Program-made: the position numbers and the translations under genes
Shown: positions 27,505 through 36,875 of the stretch, one piece after another
Layout of the letters: every line of letters begins with the position of its first letter
How positions within the stretch are numbered: the first letter of the stretch is position 1
Notes under the pieces: generated by a model
What the model was told of the DNA's origin: nothing
Seen by the model: the letters and a program-made list of their open reading frames with translations, nothing else
Database searches by the model: none
Source of the DNA: Yoonia ponticola
GTDB lineage: Bacteria; Pseudomonadota; Alphaproteobacteria; Rhodobacterales; Rhodobacteraceae
Reading direction: 5' to 3'
Assembly (NCBI RefSeq): GCF_014199395.1
Contig: NZ_JACIJM010000012.1
Location: 1-64,000 of the forward strand
Length of the DNA: 64,000 nucleotides

Positions 27505-28464
27505 ATGACCAACGACGTCACGACCCTTGCCTTTACTCAAGCCGCCATGCGGCTTGAGGCGGACGCGATTTACAAACTCGCCGACGATATGCCCGCCGAC
27601 TTCATGCCGTTAATCGCGCGTATTCTTGGCACGTCGGGGCGTCTGATCGTGTCTGGCATCGGCAAATCCGGCCATATCGCCCGCAAAATTGCCGCGACCT
27701 GCATGTCCACCGGCACGCCTTGCATGTATCTGCACCCCGCAGAGGCAAGCCATGGCGATCTGGGTATGATCCAGCGTGATGATATCTGCCTATTAGTCTC
27801 TAATTCAGGCGAAACCCGCGAACTCAGCGATATTATCGCCTATACCCGACGGTTCAACATCCCGATGGCCGCGATATCCGCGAAGCCTGACAGCACCTTG
27901 ATGAAATCAGCCGATTACAAACTGGTCCTGCCGCCCTTTGAAGAAGCCTGCCCGATGGGCCTCGCGCCCACCACATCCACCACCGTCACACTGGCGCTAG
28001 GGGATGCGATTGCGATTGCGCTGATGGTCGAACGTGGGTTTCAGGCCGAAGATTTCCAAGTTTTCCACCCCGGTGGTAAACTGGGCGCGCAGCTGGCCCG
28101 TGTTGGTGAAATTATGCACGGTGCAGACACTATTCCTGTCGTCACCGCCGACATGCCGATGCCCGAGGTGCTGATCGCGATGACGTCCGGCGGCTTTGGT
28201 GTGGCCTGTGTCACTCAAAACGATACGCTTCTTGGCATCGTCACCGACGGCGATTTGCGCCGTAATATGGATGATCTGATGGCGCGGAATGCGGGCGAAA
28301 TCGCCACGTTAGACCCTGTGACCGTGCAAGAAGACACGCTGGCCGTGTCCGCGCTCGCCATTATGAACGACAGTAAAATCACCGCGTTGGTCGTCGTGGA
28401 CGCTGAAAACCATCCCGTCGGGATGATCCACCTGCACGATCTGCTAAGGGCCGGAGTTGCCTAA
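27505..28464 (+). CDS. kdsD: D-arabinose-5-phosphate isomerase (KdsD/KpsF)
   Basis: The 319-residue product has an N-terminal SIS domain (VSGIGKSGHIARKIAATCMS near 50-70; LVSNSGETREL near 96-106; PTTSTTVTLALGDAIA) and a pair of C-terminal CBS domains (from about 205). This is the layout of KdsD/KpsF/GutQ. It converts ribulose-5-phosphate to arabinose-5-phosphate, the first committed step to Kdo. Its place with kdsB and kdsA but no LPS genes parallels the kpsF-containing capsule loci, pointing to capsule-dedicated Kdo. Confidence 0.93.
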   Translation: MTNDVTTLAFTQAAMRLEADAIYKLADDMPADFMPLIARILGTSGRLIVSGIGKSGHIARKIAATCMSTGTPCMYLHPAEASHGDLGMIQRDDICLLVSNSGETRELSDIIAYTRRFNIPMAAISAKPDSTLMKSADYKLVLPPFEEACPMGLAPTTSTTVTLALGDAIAIALMVERGFQAEDFQVFHPGGKLGAQLARVGEIMHGADTIPVVTADMPMPEVLIAMTSGGFGVACVTQNDTLLGIVTDGDLRRNMDDLMARNAGEIATLDPVTVQEDTLAVSALAIMNDSKITALVVVDAENHPVGMIHLHDLLRAGVA

Positions 28465-29253
28465 ATGAAAACCGCTATCTTGATCCCTGCCCGCTATGCA
28501 TCGACCCGTTATCCGGGCAAACCGCTGGTGGAACTCACCCAACCTGACGGCACCAAGAAATCCCTGATCCAGATGTCATGGGACTGTGCACAAAAGGTCA
28601 AAACCGACTGCACCGTGCATGTCCTGACCGACGACGACCGGATCGCGGATCATGCGCGCAGCTTTGGCGCGGATGTGATCATGACCAGCTCTGACTGCGA
28701 AAACGGGACCGAACGCTGTGCAGAGGCCGCGCCGCAGATTGACGCCGACCTGATCGTGAACTTGCAAGGTGACGCGCCGCTGACGCCGCCGTGGTTCATC
28801 GACGATCTGATCGACGCGATGGCAAAAGACGCGGACGCCATGGTCGCGACGCCTGTCTTGCGCTGCGACGCGCAGACCTACGCGCATTTCATCCAAGATC
28901 GCAGCGAAGGCCGCGTTGGTGGCACCACCGCTGTGTTCAACAATCGCGGTCATGGGCTGTATTTCTCGAAAGAGGTCATTCCGTTCATTGACCCAGGCAA
29001 AGTCCCCGATCCGATCCCCGTGTTCCACCATGTGGGCGTCTACGCCTACCGCCCTGCCGCGTTGAAACAATATACGACATGGCCCACGGGTACGCTTGAG
29101 GCCCGCGAAGGGTTGGAACAACTGCGGTTCTTGGAAAACGGTCACACGGTTGCTTGCGTCGAAGTCGACGGGCGCGGCCATGTGTTTTGGGAACTCAACA
29201 ACCCCGCAGACGTGGACCGCATTGAAACCGCACTGAAGGAAAACCCCCAATGA
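28465..29253 (+). CDS. kdsB: 3-deoxy-manno-octulosonate cytidylyltransferase
   Basis: The 262-residue enzyme shows the KdsB N-terminus [42 protein letters not shown] and [14 protein letters not shown], with [15 protein letters not shown] later. It activates Kdo to CMP-Kdo. ATG 28465 directly abuts the TAA of kdsD, and its end overlaps kdsA (ATGA). Its likely use is the capsule linker or a capsule repeat unit. The transferases that would use CMP-Kdo (KpsC/KpsS) are not in this window. Confidence 0.94.
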   Translation: MKTAILIPARYASTRYPGKPLVELTQPDGTKKSLIQMSWDCAQKVKTDCTVHVLTDDDRIADHARSFGADVIMTSSDCENGTERCAEAAPQIDADLIVNLQGDAPLTPPWFIDDLIDAMAKDADAMVATPVLRCDAQTYAHFIQDRSEGRVGGTTAVFNNRGHGLYFSKEVIPFIDPGKVPDPIPVFHHVGVYAYRPAALKQYTTWPTGTLEAREGLEQLRFLENGHTVACVEVDGRGHVFWELNNPADVDRIETALKENPQ

Positions 29254-30083
29254 CAGATCCCAAAATCGTCACCGTCGGCGACATCAACATTGGTGGATCA
29301 AACCCCTTTGCGCTGATCACCGGACCTTGCCAGCTTGAATCCCTCGATCACGCCCGCATGATGGCCGAGAAAATCGCAGAGGCCTGCGCACCCACAGGCA
29401 CCCAGTTCATTTTCAAGGCCAGCTACGACAAAGCAAACCGGTCGTCGGTCACGACGCAGCGCGGTTTGGGCATGGACGCAGGGCTAGAGGTTCTTGCCAA
29501 AATCAAAGCCGAATTTGGCGTGCCGATCCTGACAGACGTGCATGACGCATCACACTGCGCCCCCGCCGCTGAGGTCTGCGATATCCTGCAAATCCCCGCT
29601 TTCCTGTGCCGCCAAACCGATCTGTTGATTGCGGCTGGCGAAACGGGTGCCGCGATCAATGTCAAAAAGGGGCAGTTTCTGGCGCCTTGGGACATGGGCA
29701 ATGTCGCCGAGAAAATCGCCTCTACTGGCAACGAGCGGATCATGCTGTGTGATCGCGGCACGTCCTTTGGCTACAACACGCTTGTCTCTGATTTCCGTGG
29801 CCTGCCGATCATGGCGCAGACCGGCTATCCGGTTGTGTTTGACGCGACCCATTCGGTGCAACAACCGGGTGGGCAAGGGACCACCAGCGGCGGCCAGCGT
29901 GAATTTGCACCCGTGCTTGCCCGTGCGGCCTGTGCCGTGGGTGTATCCGCGTTGTTCATTGAAACCCACGAAGACCCCGACCGCGCGCCATCAGACGGGC
30001 CAAACATGATCCCAGTGGATCAAATGGCCAGTCTGATTAAGACGCTACGGGGTTTTGACGCCCTCGCAAAACAGCCGCTTTAG
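29250..30083 (+). CDS. kdsA: 3-deoxy-8-phosphooctulonate synthase
   Basis: The 277-residue protein matches KdsA in length and in [59 protein letters not shown] and [13 protein letters not shown]. It condenses phosphoenolpyruvate with arabinose-5-phosphate. It closes the kdsD-kdsB-kdsA trio and the long plus-strand operon. A phosphatase for Kdo-8-phosphate (KdsC) is not seen and presumably comes from the chromosome. The gene converges with the RTX esterase gene with only three bases between the stops. Confidence 0.95.
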   Translation: MTDPKIVTVGDINIGGSNPFALITGPCQLESLDHARMMAEKIAEACAPTGTQFIFKASYDKANRSSVTTQRGLGMDAGLEVLAKIKAEFGVPILTDVHDASHCAPAAEVCDILQIPAFLCRQTDLLIAAGETGAAINVKKGQFLAPWDMGNVAEKIASTGNERIMLCDRGTSFGYNTLVSDFRGLPIMAQTGYPVVFDATHSVQQPGGQGTTSGGQREFAPVLARAACAVGVSALFIETHEDPDRAPSDGPNMIPVDQMASLIKTLRGFDALAKQPL

Positions 30084-30086
30084 GCT

Positions 30087-32702
30087 CTATGCAAAGATAA
30101 AGTGATCCTCGGACAGCGTATCGGGGGTCACATCCGTCAGCTGGATACGGTCATCGCCAATGTCGATGATCACGCGTCCGTTGCCGTCGCGGATCAAGGC
30201 ATTCTCGCGCAGATCATCAAGGTCATCAAAGCCGAAACCGACCATCTGCACCACATCATCCGCATCAAAATCACGCACGTACAGGTCTTCGTCGCCCAGC
30301 GTAAAGACAAACGTATCCCCACCAGCACCGCCATAGGCCTGATCATTGCCACGTCCGACGATGATCAAATCATCCCCGTCGCCGCCTTCAAGCCGATCAT
30401 TGCCCGCGCCGCCATAAAGCGTATCATCGCCGCCGTTGCCGTAGAGACGATCCGCACCGTCGTTGCCGTACATGATATTCGCGCCGTCAGAGCCCCAGAT
30501 ATAGTTATCAGCGGCGTTGCCAGCCACGTTAAACCGACCTTCGCCGTAGAAATACGCCTGCGAGACAGCCTCTCCGTCGATCATGTCGCCCAGAACAAAT
30601 TCACCCTCAATAGAGGCATCGCCGCGAATGTGCTGAACATCTACCACAAGCGTGATCGGATCATTCGGGTCAAGCGCTGCCTGATCCAGAATGTCGATAC
30701 CGCGATTGCGCTCAAGCGCCGCGAGACCTGTTTCCAGATCACGGTAGCTGAGCGCAGCCGTATCAAAGTAACGGTTGTTGTAGATCGTGACCAATGGCGT
30801 GGCCTCGGTGATTGTCAGATTGATCTCGATCGCCTCGCCGTCGAGGTTGAAATCATTGGCGTAGACATACAGACGGTAGGTGCCTGCGTGATCATAGCTT
30901 GGCGTCAGGATCACTTCGTCTGTGTCTTGATCCGAGTTCTGAAGATAGGTGTTCCGTTTGTTCAGGTAAGCGTAGTAATACAGCTCGTCGCCTTGCGCGT
31001 CGGTGAAATAGTCGCTGACATCCAGACGCAGCTCTTCGCCCTCGGCCATCGTGATGTGATCCGGGATCGGCGCATCAATCGCAACCGTCGGGGCCGTATT
31101 TGGTGCCGCTGTCAGGCCAAACAAGATGTTTTTCAACATATCCACGTAGCGCCCGCCGAATGTATTCAAAGATTCGCCAGTGAAATGCACACCGCTGAGT
31201 TCTTCGGAAATCAGACCCGCAGAGCTGACAAAGCCGATGTTAGCGTCTGTGTTTTCCAATTCGAGCTCTTGCAGCGCGATATTTTGCGCCCAGTTCACAC
31301 CTTGCTTGGACAATTCGCCAAACAGGAACGGCAGATCATCGGTGCCCCACGCGCTGTCGCGCACTTGGTCCACCAGTTGCAGCGCCAGCGCTTTGTACTC
31401 TGCAGTCGGGACCGGATAATCGCTTTCGCCTTGGTGCCACAGGAACGCATCAGCGCTGTCTTGGCCAACCAAAGCCAAGGCACGAGACACTTCAGGATCA
31501 AGCGCCGCCCAGTTTTCACCAGTGCCAGTTTCCAGCCATGTATCAATCCGCGAACCGGATACAGGGTGGGCGACAACCAGAACAGGTTGGCCCAAAGTAT
31601 CTGCCAGTTCGGTCGCGGCTGGGAAGTAGAAATTGTTGCGCAATGACGCGCCCGTGCGGGCATCGCCGCCAGCCGGAGCCTCGTCATAATCTGCCAGCAC
31701 CAGCGTATCGTTGACCCAATCATAGGCCACAACATCATCACTGCGGACAAAATCAGCGCCGGTGCCACTGCCCACCGCGTTAGATTGTCCACCAACAACC
31801 ATCACGAAATAATCCGGCGACCAGTAGGTGCCTTTGCCATCGGTCAGCTTGTAATTCGCGTGCATAGGCTCTGCATCGCGGCGTTTATAGATCACGCCAC
31901 CAATGTTGATTTCCGTCACATCATCCGCAGGCGTATAGCCCAATTCGCCAGGGACCGTGGTAAACGCAAATTGGTCCGCGCTGAGGTCCGCGAGATTGTA
32001 ATCACGTAGCTGGATCTGGATGTCCTCGTAGCTGACAATCACGTTTGCGCCTGATTGATAAGCACGGCCACCAGCCGCGAGCAGTTCATCAAGGCTACGC
32101 GCCCCGCCAAGTCCGCCCAGATCAATCACATCGCCCGCTTCGAGGTCATAAATCAGGACTTGGTTCTCGCCCGATGTATCCACCACATAGGTGTCATCAC
32201 CCGCACCGCCATAAAGCTTGTCCTGACCTGTGCCCACGTAGAAAACATCATCGCCGTCGCCGCCGTAAACGCGGTCGCGTCCGTTGCCCGTGACCAGAAT
32301 ATCGTCGCCCGCGCCGCCATACAAAACGTCGTCATTATCGCCGCCGTACATCGTATCCGCACCGTCGCCGCCATAAAGCACGTCGCGTGCAGTGTTCCCG
32401 ATAAAGGTGTTATCCGCGTCGTTGCCATAGACCCGCGTATCAACCGCAGCCGTCTGCACCGTGAAATCGCCCGGTCCTGCCAGTCGCACCAAATTGGCCG
32501 CAGTCGTCAACGTCACATCAGCGCCGTCCACATCCGCACGCACCGTCACGCTGCGTTCATTGAGAAGCACCTGTTCACGGACACCGTCATCAGGGCCCAG
32601 ATCAAGGGTATTGTTACGGCCAACAAAACTCAGCGCGTCTTTCAAAGCTTCAAACACACCAAGCAACCGACCCCCAAAGAAGTCGCGGAAAATAGAAAAC
32701 AT
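30087..32702 (-). CDS. secreted RTX protein with sialate O-acetylesterase-like domain
   Basis: The 871-residue protein (ATG 32702, AAGAGA eight bases upstream) has a first RTX block of GGxGxDxxx nonapeptides (about 100-180), then an SGNH-type carbohydrate esterase domain (about 295-525) with MVVGGQSNAVG (Ser near 302) and FLWHQGESD, a cadherin-like region, and a second RTX block (about 735-800) before a C-terminal region ending DHFIFA. Esterases of this type (CE6/SASA) remove O-acetyl groups. The expected D-x-x-H reads S-G-V-H here, so the acid residue may be changed. The lack of an N-terminal signal and the C-terminal RTX repeats imply type I secretion. A palindrome cttgatcaag lies 34 bases before the start codon. 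Confidence 0.85.
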   Translation of the reverse strand: MFSIFRDFFGGRLLGVFEALKDALSFVGRNNTLDLGPDDGVREQVLLNERSVTVRADVDGADVTLTTAANLVRLAGPGDFTVQTAAVDTRVYGNDADNTFIGNTARDVLYGGDGADTMYGGDNDDVLYGGAGDDILVTGNGRDRVYGGDGDDVFYVGTGQDKLYGGAGDDTYVVDTSGENQVLIYDLEAGDVIDLGGLGGARSLDELLAAGGRAYQSGANVIVSYEDIQIQLRDYNLADLSADQFAFTTVPGELGYTPADDVTEINIGGVIYKRRDAEPMHANYKLTDGKGTYWSPDYFVMVVGGQSNAVGSGTGADFVRSDDVVAYDWVNDTLVLADYDEAPAGGDARTGASLRNNFYFPAATELADTLGQPVLVVAHPVSGSRIDTWLETGTGENWAALDPEVSRALALVGQDSADAFLWHQGESDYPVPTAEYKALALQLVDQVRDSAWGTDDLPFLFGELSKQGVNWAQNIALQELELENTDANIGFVSSAGLISEELSGVHFTGESLNTFGGRYVDMLKNILFGLTAAPNTAPTVAIDAPIPDHITMAEGEELRLDVSDYFTDAQGDELYYYAYLNKRNTYLQNSDQDTDEVILTPSYDHAGTYRLYVYANDFNLDGEAIEINLTITEATPLVTIYNNRYFDTAALSYRDLETGLAALERNRGIDILDQAALDPNDPITLVVDVQHIRGDASIEGEFVLGDMIDGEAVSQAYFYGEGRFNVAGNAADNYIWGSDGANIMYGNDGADRLYGNGGDDTLYGGAGNDRLEGGDGDDLIIVGRGNDQAYGGAGGDTFVFTLGDEDLYVRDFDADDVVQMVGFGFDDLDDLRENALIRDGNGRVIIDIGDDRIQLTDVTPDTLSEDHFIFA

Positions 32703-32908
32703 ATGAAATCTCTTATTTAAATAAAGCGCCTGCACCTTGATCAAGCGTTTACATATTTGAGTCAACGATACCGTTAAATTTCGAAAGATTTAATACGAAA
32801 CAAAGTGTTGCGAAATGTGGGACAATACCGTGCGCTGCGGTCGCAAAGCCTTCATTGGTCGTGGGCCAGCTAGGGGCATCTGTTAGCTTTTGCAAAGGCG
32901 CGCGCCCC

Positions 32909-33658
32909 ATGTCCCAGACTTCACCCCACTTGAACCTGCCCTATATCCAGCCCGCACAGGCCCAAAAACACGTGACCCATAACGAGGCGATCGAGCTGTT
33001 AGACATGATCGTACAGCTAAGCGTGCAAGGTTTCGACGCCAGCACACCGCCCGCCGCCCCATCCGACGGCGAGACATGGGCAATCGGCACGGCCCCCACC
33101 GGTGCATGGACAGATCAGGCAGGTAAAATCGCCAGTTTTCGCGGTGGTGGGTGGCTGTTCATCACACCGCAAACGGGCTGGCAGGCGTATGATGCCACCG
33201 CAGGCGAAATGCGGGTCTATAGCGGGGTAAATTGGCAGCTGCCGTCTTTCGATAACATGGCAGGCATCGGGATAAACGCCGTCGCAGACGCCACCAACAA
33301 GCTCTCTGTCGCCTCTGAGGCCGTGCTGTTCAATCACGCGGGCGCCGGTCATCAGCTGAAGCTGAACAAAGCCAGCACCACAGACACCGCCAGCCTGTTG
33401 TTCCAATCCAACTGGTCAGGGCGCGCCGAAATGGGGCTGGCGGGCAGCGACGATTTCGCGGTCAAGGTCAGCGACGGGGCCACATGGTTCACAGGTCTGA
33501 CCGTGACCGGGGCCACAGGTGCGGTGCAAATCAACGAGGTCTTGTCGTTGCCACCCCGCACAGAACCCGCCAGCGGCACGGCAGGCGATGTGTATTTCGA
33601 CAGCGCATCAGCAAAGCTGCGTTGTTTTGATGGCACAATCTGGCAGGATTTATTCTAA
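32909..33658 (+). CDS. DUF2793 domain-containing protein
   Basis: The 249-residue product opens with SPHLNLPYIQPAQAQKHVTHNEA, the hallmark of DUF2793, a family found mostly in Rhodobacterales and often near phage-tail-like or surface genes. It continues with DGETWAIGTAPTGAWTDQ and GWLFITPQTGW. The end (PASGTAGDVYFDSASAKLRCFDGTIW) looks like a tail-fibre or adhesin-type beta region. No enzymatic residues are recognised. It stands alone between the RTX esterase and a small membrane protein. The function is unknown; binding to a glycan surface would fit the neighbourhood but is a guess. Confidence 0.8.
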   Translation: MSQTSPHLNLPYIQPAQAQKHVTHNEAIELLDMIVQLSVQGFDASTPPAAPSDGETWAIGTAPTGAWTDQAGKIASFRGGGWLFITPQTGWQAYDATAGEMRVYSGVNWQLPSFDNMAGIGINAVADATNKLSVASEAVLFNHAGAGHQLKLNKASTTDTASLLFQSNWSGRAEMGLAGSDDFAVKVSDGATWFTGLTVTGATGAVQINEVLSLPPRTEPASGTAGDVYFDSASAKLRCFDGTIWQDLF

Positions 33659-33674
33659 CTCGGGGCGGGCGCAG

Positions 33675-34025
33675 TCACCCGGCAGGCACCACACATAACC
33701 CCGTCGTCAACGCGCCATCCATCACCCAAAGCGCCCCGTTGGCGTATAGTTTCTTGGCGAAATCCGGATCAGGGCTGAGCCCCACAACCACGCCTTTGAA
33801 GCGGCCAAAATCAACCAGCGCACCGCCCGCGCTGGTGATCCGCAGATCAATTTCGCCCAGCGATAGGTTGGGCGAAAACACCACAACAACAGGCAGGCCC
33901 CGCCGTGGCCAGCTAGCCAAGACAGCCACCACAATCACAAACGCCGCCAGCACCGCAATACGTCGCAGCACCCCCGCTTTTTCAGCGGGGGCGGCGGTCA
34001 CACGAGAGGGCGGCACAAAGGTCAT
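33675..34025 (-). CDS. hypothetical single-span membrane protein
   Basis: The 116-residue frame has one clear membrane segment (about 24-41, IAVLAAFVIVVAVLASW) after a short N-terminus, then a small domain VFSPNLSLGEIDLRITSAGGALVDFGRFKGVVVG. Homologous short proteins of unknown function are common beside exosortase and acyltransferase genes in roseobacters, but I cannot name a family. ATG 34025 follows a run of G that may serve as ribosome site, with short spacing. It converges with the DUF2793 gene. Confidence 0.6.
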   Translation of the reverse strand: MTFVPPSRVTAAPAEKAGVLRRIAVLAAFVIVVAVLASWPRRGLPVVVVFSPNLSLGEIDLRITSAGGALVDFGRFKGVVVGLSPDPDFAKKLYANGALWVMDGALTTGLCVVPAG

Positions 34026-34150
34026 CCCCCATCAGTACAGGTGAAACCTAAAGGCTTCGTTTCGACGGCTCATCTTCGTCAAAACCGGTCTTAACCCTTT
34101 AGTAACCACAAACAGCCACACTCAGCGCAGCCCGCCACAAGGATGCTGCC

Positions 34151-35110
34151 ATGACCTCTGATCCAATCCGCAACGCCAGTTTCGACTATGTCCGCCTGAT
34201 CGCCGTGATCGGGATCATCTGGTTTCACACCGGCGCACCACAAGGCCATATCGGCTATAGCGGCCTGTCGTATTTCTTGATGCTGCTGGTCTTTCTGGCG
34301 GTCCCGCAGATCAGCCATCTGCGCTGCACCAAACACCGTGCCCCCGCATTCCTACGCTATGCCGCCGCACGCGGACGCCGCTTGATCCTGCCATGGCTCG
34401 CGGCATCGCTGCTGTTTGGCGGGCTTAAAATGGCAGATGTCTCGCGCGGGGCGACATGGGCCTCTGAATTCAATACAACTATGTGGCTCACAGGTACGGC
34501 GATCCACCTGTGGTTTTTGCCCTTCGCCTTTGTGATCTGCCTCGCCGTCTGGCCTTTGGGCCGCTGGATGACGCATATGTCACGCGCCGTGCAATTACAC
34601 CTGTGTATGACGCTGATGTGCCTGTCGCTGATGGCGTTGGCATTCTGGCAAATCGCAAACCTCGCAAGCCCCATCGCTGAATGGGCCTATGCGCTGCCCT
34701 CCGTGTTTCTCGGCGCGGCACTTGCGCTGACAGGCGGGCGGGTCGGGCGGATGATCGCGGTCACAGCCCTGTTCTTTTGCATGGCGCTGTCGGCCAATTG
34801 GACGGTTGGCCTGCTGCAATTGGGCATCGCTACAACCGCGCTTATCATCTGCCATGTGATCCAGACCAAACCGAACGCAGTCTCGGCCTTTGCCGCCCGC
34901 GCATCTTTGGGGATCTACCTGATACACCCCGCCGTGGCCGCCGTCGCAATGCGCAGCCATATGATCCCTGACAACAGCACCAGCTTGGCGGTTGTGGTCA
35001 CGCTGGGGTCACTGGGCATTGTCATGCTGTGGGAAACAATCAAAGCAACAGCACCCGCCGGAAAACCCTTGCCGGCACAAAGCCCACAGCGCCCCGCAAA
35101 GTCACCCTGA
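34151..35110 (+). CDS. membrane acyltransferase family 3 (O-acetyltransferase-like)
   Basis: The 319-residue polytopic protein has about nine to ten hydrophobic segments and the acyltransferase-3 opening FDYVRLIAVIGIIWFHTG with the conserved His26; RGRRLILPWLAASLLF and SLGIYLIHP are further family marks. Relatives (OatA, WecH, ExoZ types) O-acetylate polysaccharides using acyl-CoA at the membrane. Its presence near a secreted O-acetylesterase suggests that acetylation of the plasmid-encoded glycan is both installed and removed. It precedes xrtD by 45 bases. Confidence 0.85.
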   Translation: MTSDPIRNASFDYVRLIAVIGIIWFHTGAPQGHIGYSGLSYFLMLLVFLAVPQISHLRCTKHRAPAFLRYAAARGRRLILPWLAASLLFGGLKMADVSRGATWASEFNTTMWLTGTAIHLWFLPFAFVICLAVWPLGRWMTHMSRAVQLHLCMTLMCLSLMALAFWQIANLASPIAEWAYALPSVFLGAALALTGGRVGRMIAVTALFFCMALSANWTVGLLQLGIATTALIICHVIQTKPNAVSAFAARASLGIYLIHPAVAAVAMRSHMIPDNSTSLAVVVTLGSLGIVMLWETIKATAPAGKPLPAQSPQRPAKSP

Positions 35111-35155
35111 TCACGCCACCATTTCGCCCCGATTGTTGCCTAGCTGGGAACAATC

Positions 35156-36748
35156 ATGACCGAGATTTCACATATCCCCGCGCGCGCGCAATTCCCCCAG
35201 ATCAATCTGGGCGGTGTGGGCCTGTTGCTGGCCCTGATCGTCGTGGCATTGCCTGTCTATTGGTCCGGTTTTGCGATGCTGGGTGCTGCGTGGATCACCC
35301 CCGAATATAGCCATGGACCGCTGATCCCTGCGATCTCGCTCTACCTGTTTTTGCGCGAACGCCGCCTCATCACCCCGATTGATGCGACCAAACGCACGGC
35401 CCCCGGCATTGCCCTGACGGTGTTTGCGCTGGCTTTGGGCATCTTTGGCAATCTCGTGGCGATCCCTGATATCGTGGCCTACGCGCTGATCCTCTGGGTC
35501 GGCGGCGTGATGCTGACCTGCATGGGTTGGGACCAAGGCCGCCGCCACTGGGCACCTGTACTGCACCTGATCTTCATGCTGCCCTTGCCGCAGATCATCT
35601 ACTGGCAGTTGACCATCGCCTTGCAGTTGGTTTCGTCAGAACTTGGGGTCTGGTTCATCCGCCTTGCCGATATTCCGGTGTTCCTCGAAGGCAATATCAT
35701 CGACCTCGGCGTGTATAAACTGCAAGTCGCGGATGCCTGTTCCGGCTTGCGCTACCTGTTCCCGATCCTGTCGTTCTCCTACCTGATGGCAATCTTGTAC
35801 CGCGGCCCCTACTGGCACAAAGTTGTGCTGTTCGCGCTGGCAGTGCCGCTGACCGTTGTGATGAACTCTGTGCGGATCGGCATCATCGGGATGCTGGTGA
35901 ACGCCTACGGGATCGGCCAGGCCGAAGGGTTCCTGCACTTTTTTGAAGGCTGGGTGATCTTTGGCACCTGCATCGCGCTGCTGTTTGTCACGGCCCTCGG
36001 GCTGCAACGGCTCACGCGCAACCCCAAATCCCTGCGGGACGTGGTCGATCTGGACACCGACGGTTTGGGTGGCGAAGCTGCGACCGTCCTGCAAATTGCC
36101 CCGTCACGCGGCATGATGATCGGGTTGGCGCTGTCGACACTGATCACCGCCACCTTTGTCTTCACCCCTGCCCCCGCACGGATCATGCCTGAACGTGATG
36201 TCTTTGCGCTGTTCCCGCTGGATGTGGCGGGCTGGCGCGGACACGCGATGCCACTCGAACCGGACGTCGAAACTTCGCTCGGGGCCACCGATTATATCAA
36301 CACAACCTACCTCGCACCGGACGGGGCCACGACCGTCAGCTTCTTTGCGGCATGGTACGCTTCTCAAACCGAAGGGTCCGGCATCCATTCACCCGAAGTT
36401 TGCTTGCCCGTGGGCGGTTGGGAAGTCTTTTCACTTGATCCCTACGCCGTCTCACAACCCACCACGATCTACGGTGACTTCAACGTCAATCGGGCGGTGA
36501 TCCAAAAAGGCCTGTCCAAACAACTGGTCTACTATTGGTTCGACCAACGGGGGCGGCGCATGACCAACGACTACGCGGCCAAAGCAACAGTGGTCTACGA
36601 CAGCTTTACACGCGGACGAACAGACGGGGCGATGGTGCGGTTCACTACCCCCATCCACGACGGTGAAACAGAGGCAGATGCCGACGCACGCCTGCAAGGG
36701 TTTATGGCCGATGCGTTGCAACGCCTTCCCAGCTTTATTCCAGAATAA
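35156..36748 (+). CDS. xrtD: exosortase XrtD-type fused to EpsI domain
   Basis: The 530-residue protein has a multi-pass exosortase half with the three invariant residues visible: Cys195 in ADACSGLRYLFP, Arg240 in MNSVRIGIIG and His261 in FLHFFEGW. The C-terminal third (about 370-525) is an EpsI/DUF3485 domain (WRGHAMPLEPDV, GSGIHSPEVCLPVGGW). This fusion is typical of XrtD, the exosortase paired with VPLPA-CTERM proteins in Rhodobacterales; it cleaves and anchors such exported proteins, usually alongside exopolysaccharide synthesis. No VPLPA-CTERM substrate was found in this window. A repeat-family hairpin follows the stop. Confidence 0.88.
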   Translation: MTEISHIPARAQFPQINLGGVGLLLALIVVALPVYWSGFAMLGAAWITPEYSHGPLIPAISLYLFLRERRLITPIDATKRTAPGIALTVFALALGIFGNLVAIPDIVAYALILWVGGVMLTCMGWDQGRRHWAPVLHLIFMLPLPQIIYWQLTIALQLVSSELGVWFIRLADIPVFLEGNIIDLGVYKLQVADACSGLRYLFPILSFSYLMAILYRGPYWHKVVLFALAVPLTVVMNSVRIGIIGMLVNAYGIGQAEGFLHFFEGWVIFGTCIALLFVTALGLQRLTRNPKSLRDVVDLDTDGLGGEAATVLQIAPSRGMMIGLALSTLITATFVFTPAPARIMPERDVFALFPLDVAGWRGHAMPLEPDVETSLGATDYINTTYLAPDGATTVSFFAAWYASQTEGSGIHSPEVCLPVGGWEVFSLDPYAVSQPTTIYGDFNVNRAVIQKGLSKQLVYYWFDQRGRRMTNDYAAKATVVYDSFTRGRTDGAMVRFTTPIHDGETEADADARLQGFMADALQRLPSFIPE

Positions 36749-36757
36749 AGGGCAGAT

Positions 36758-36852
36758 GGGGGCCAGCCCCCGCCCGTTGGGCTCCCCCGGGATTTAGAAA
36801 AAGTCAAAGAAGCACAAAGTGCACCCGCGCCTTCATTTCGCCAAAACAACTC
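36758..36852 (-). repeat. dispersed intergenic repeat, partial copy C with hairpin
   Basis: After the xrtD stop, gggggccagccccc (36758-36771) forms a tight hairpin that can act as its terminator. It is followed by ccgggatttagaaaaagtc and about 39 bases matching copy B (one mismatch by eye). A 22-base piece at 36831-36852 recurs at 52539-52560 with two mismatches. The stretch ends just before the 3' end of the converging GT4 gene. Confidence 0.75.
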
Positions 36853-36875
36853 GCCCCGCTGGCAAGCGTCCCGCC

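Noticed and set aside
30102..31646. Long plus-strand open frame (514 codons) opposite the RTX esterase gene
   Set aside because: It is a mirror of the GC-skewed, repeat-rich RTX gene; it has no family motifs and an implausible composition, while the minus strand has clear domains.
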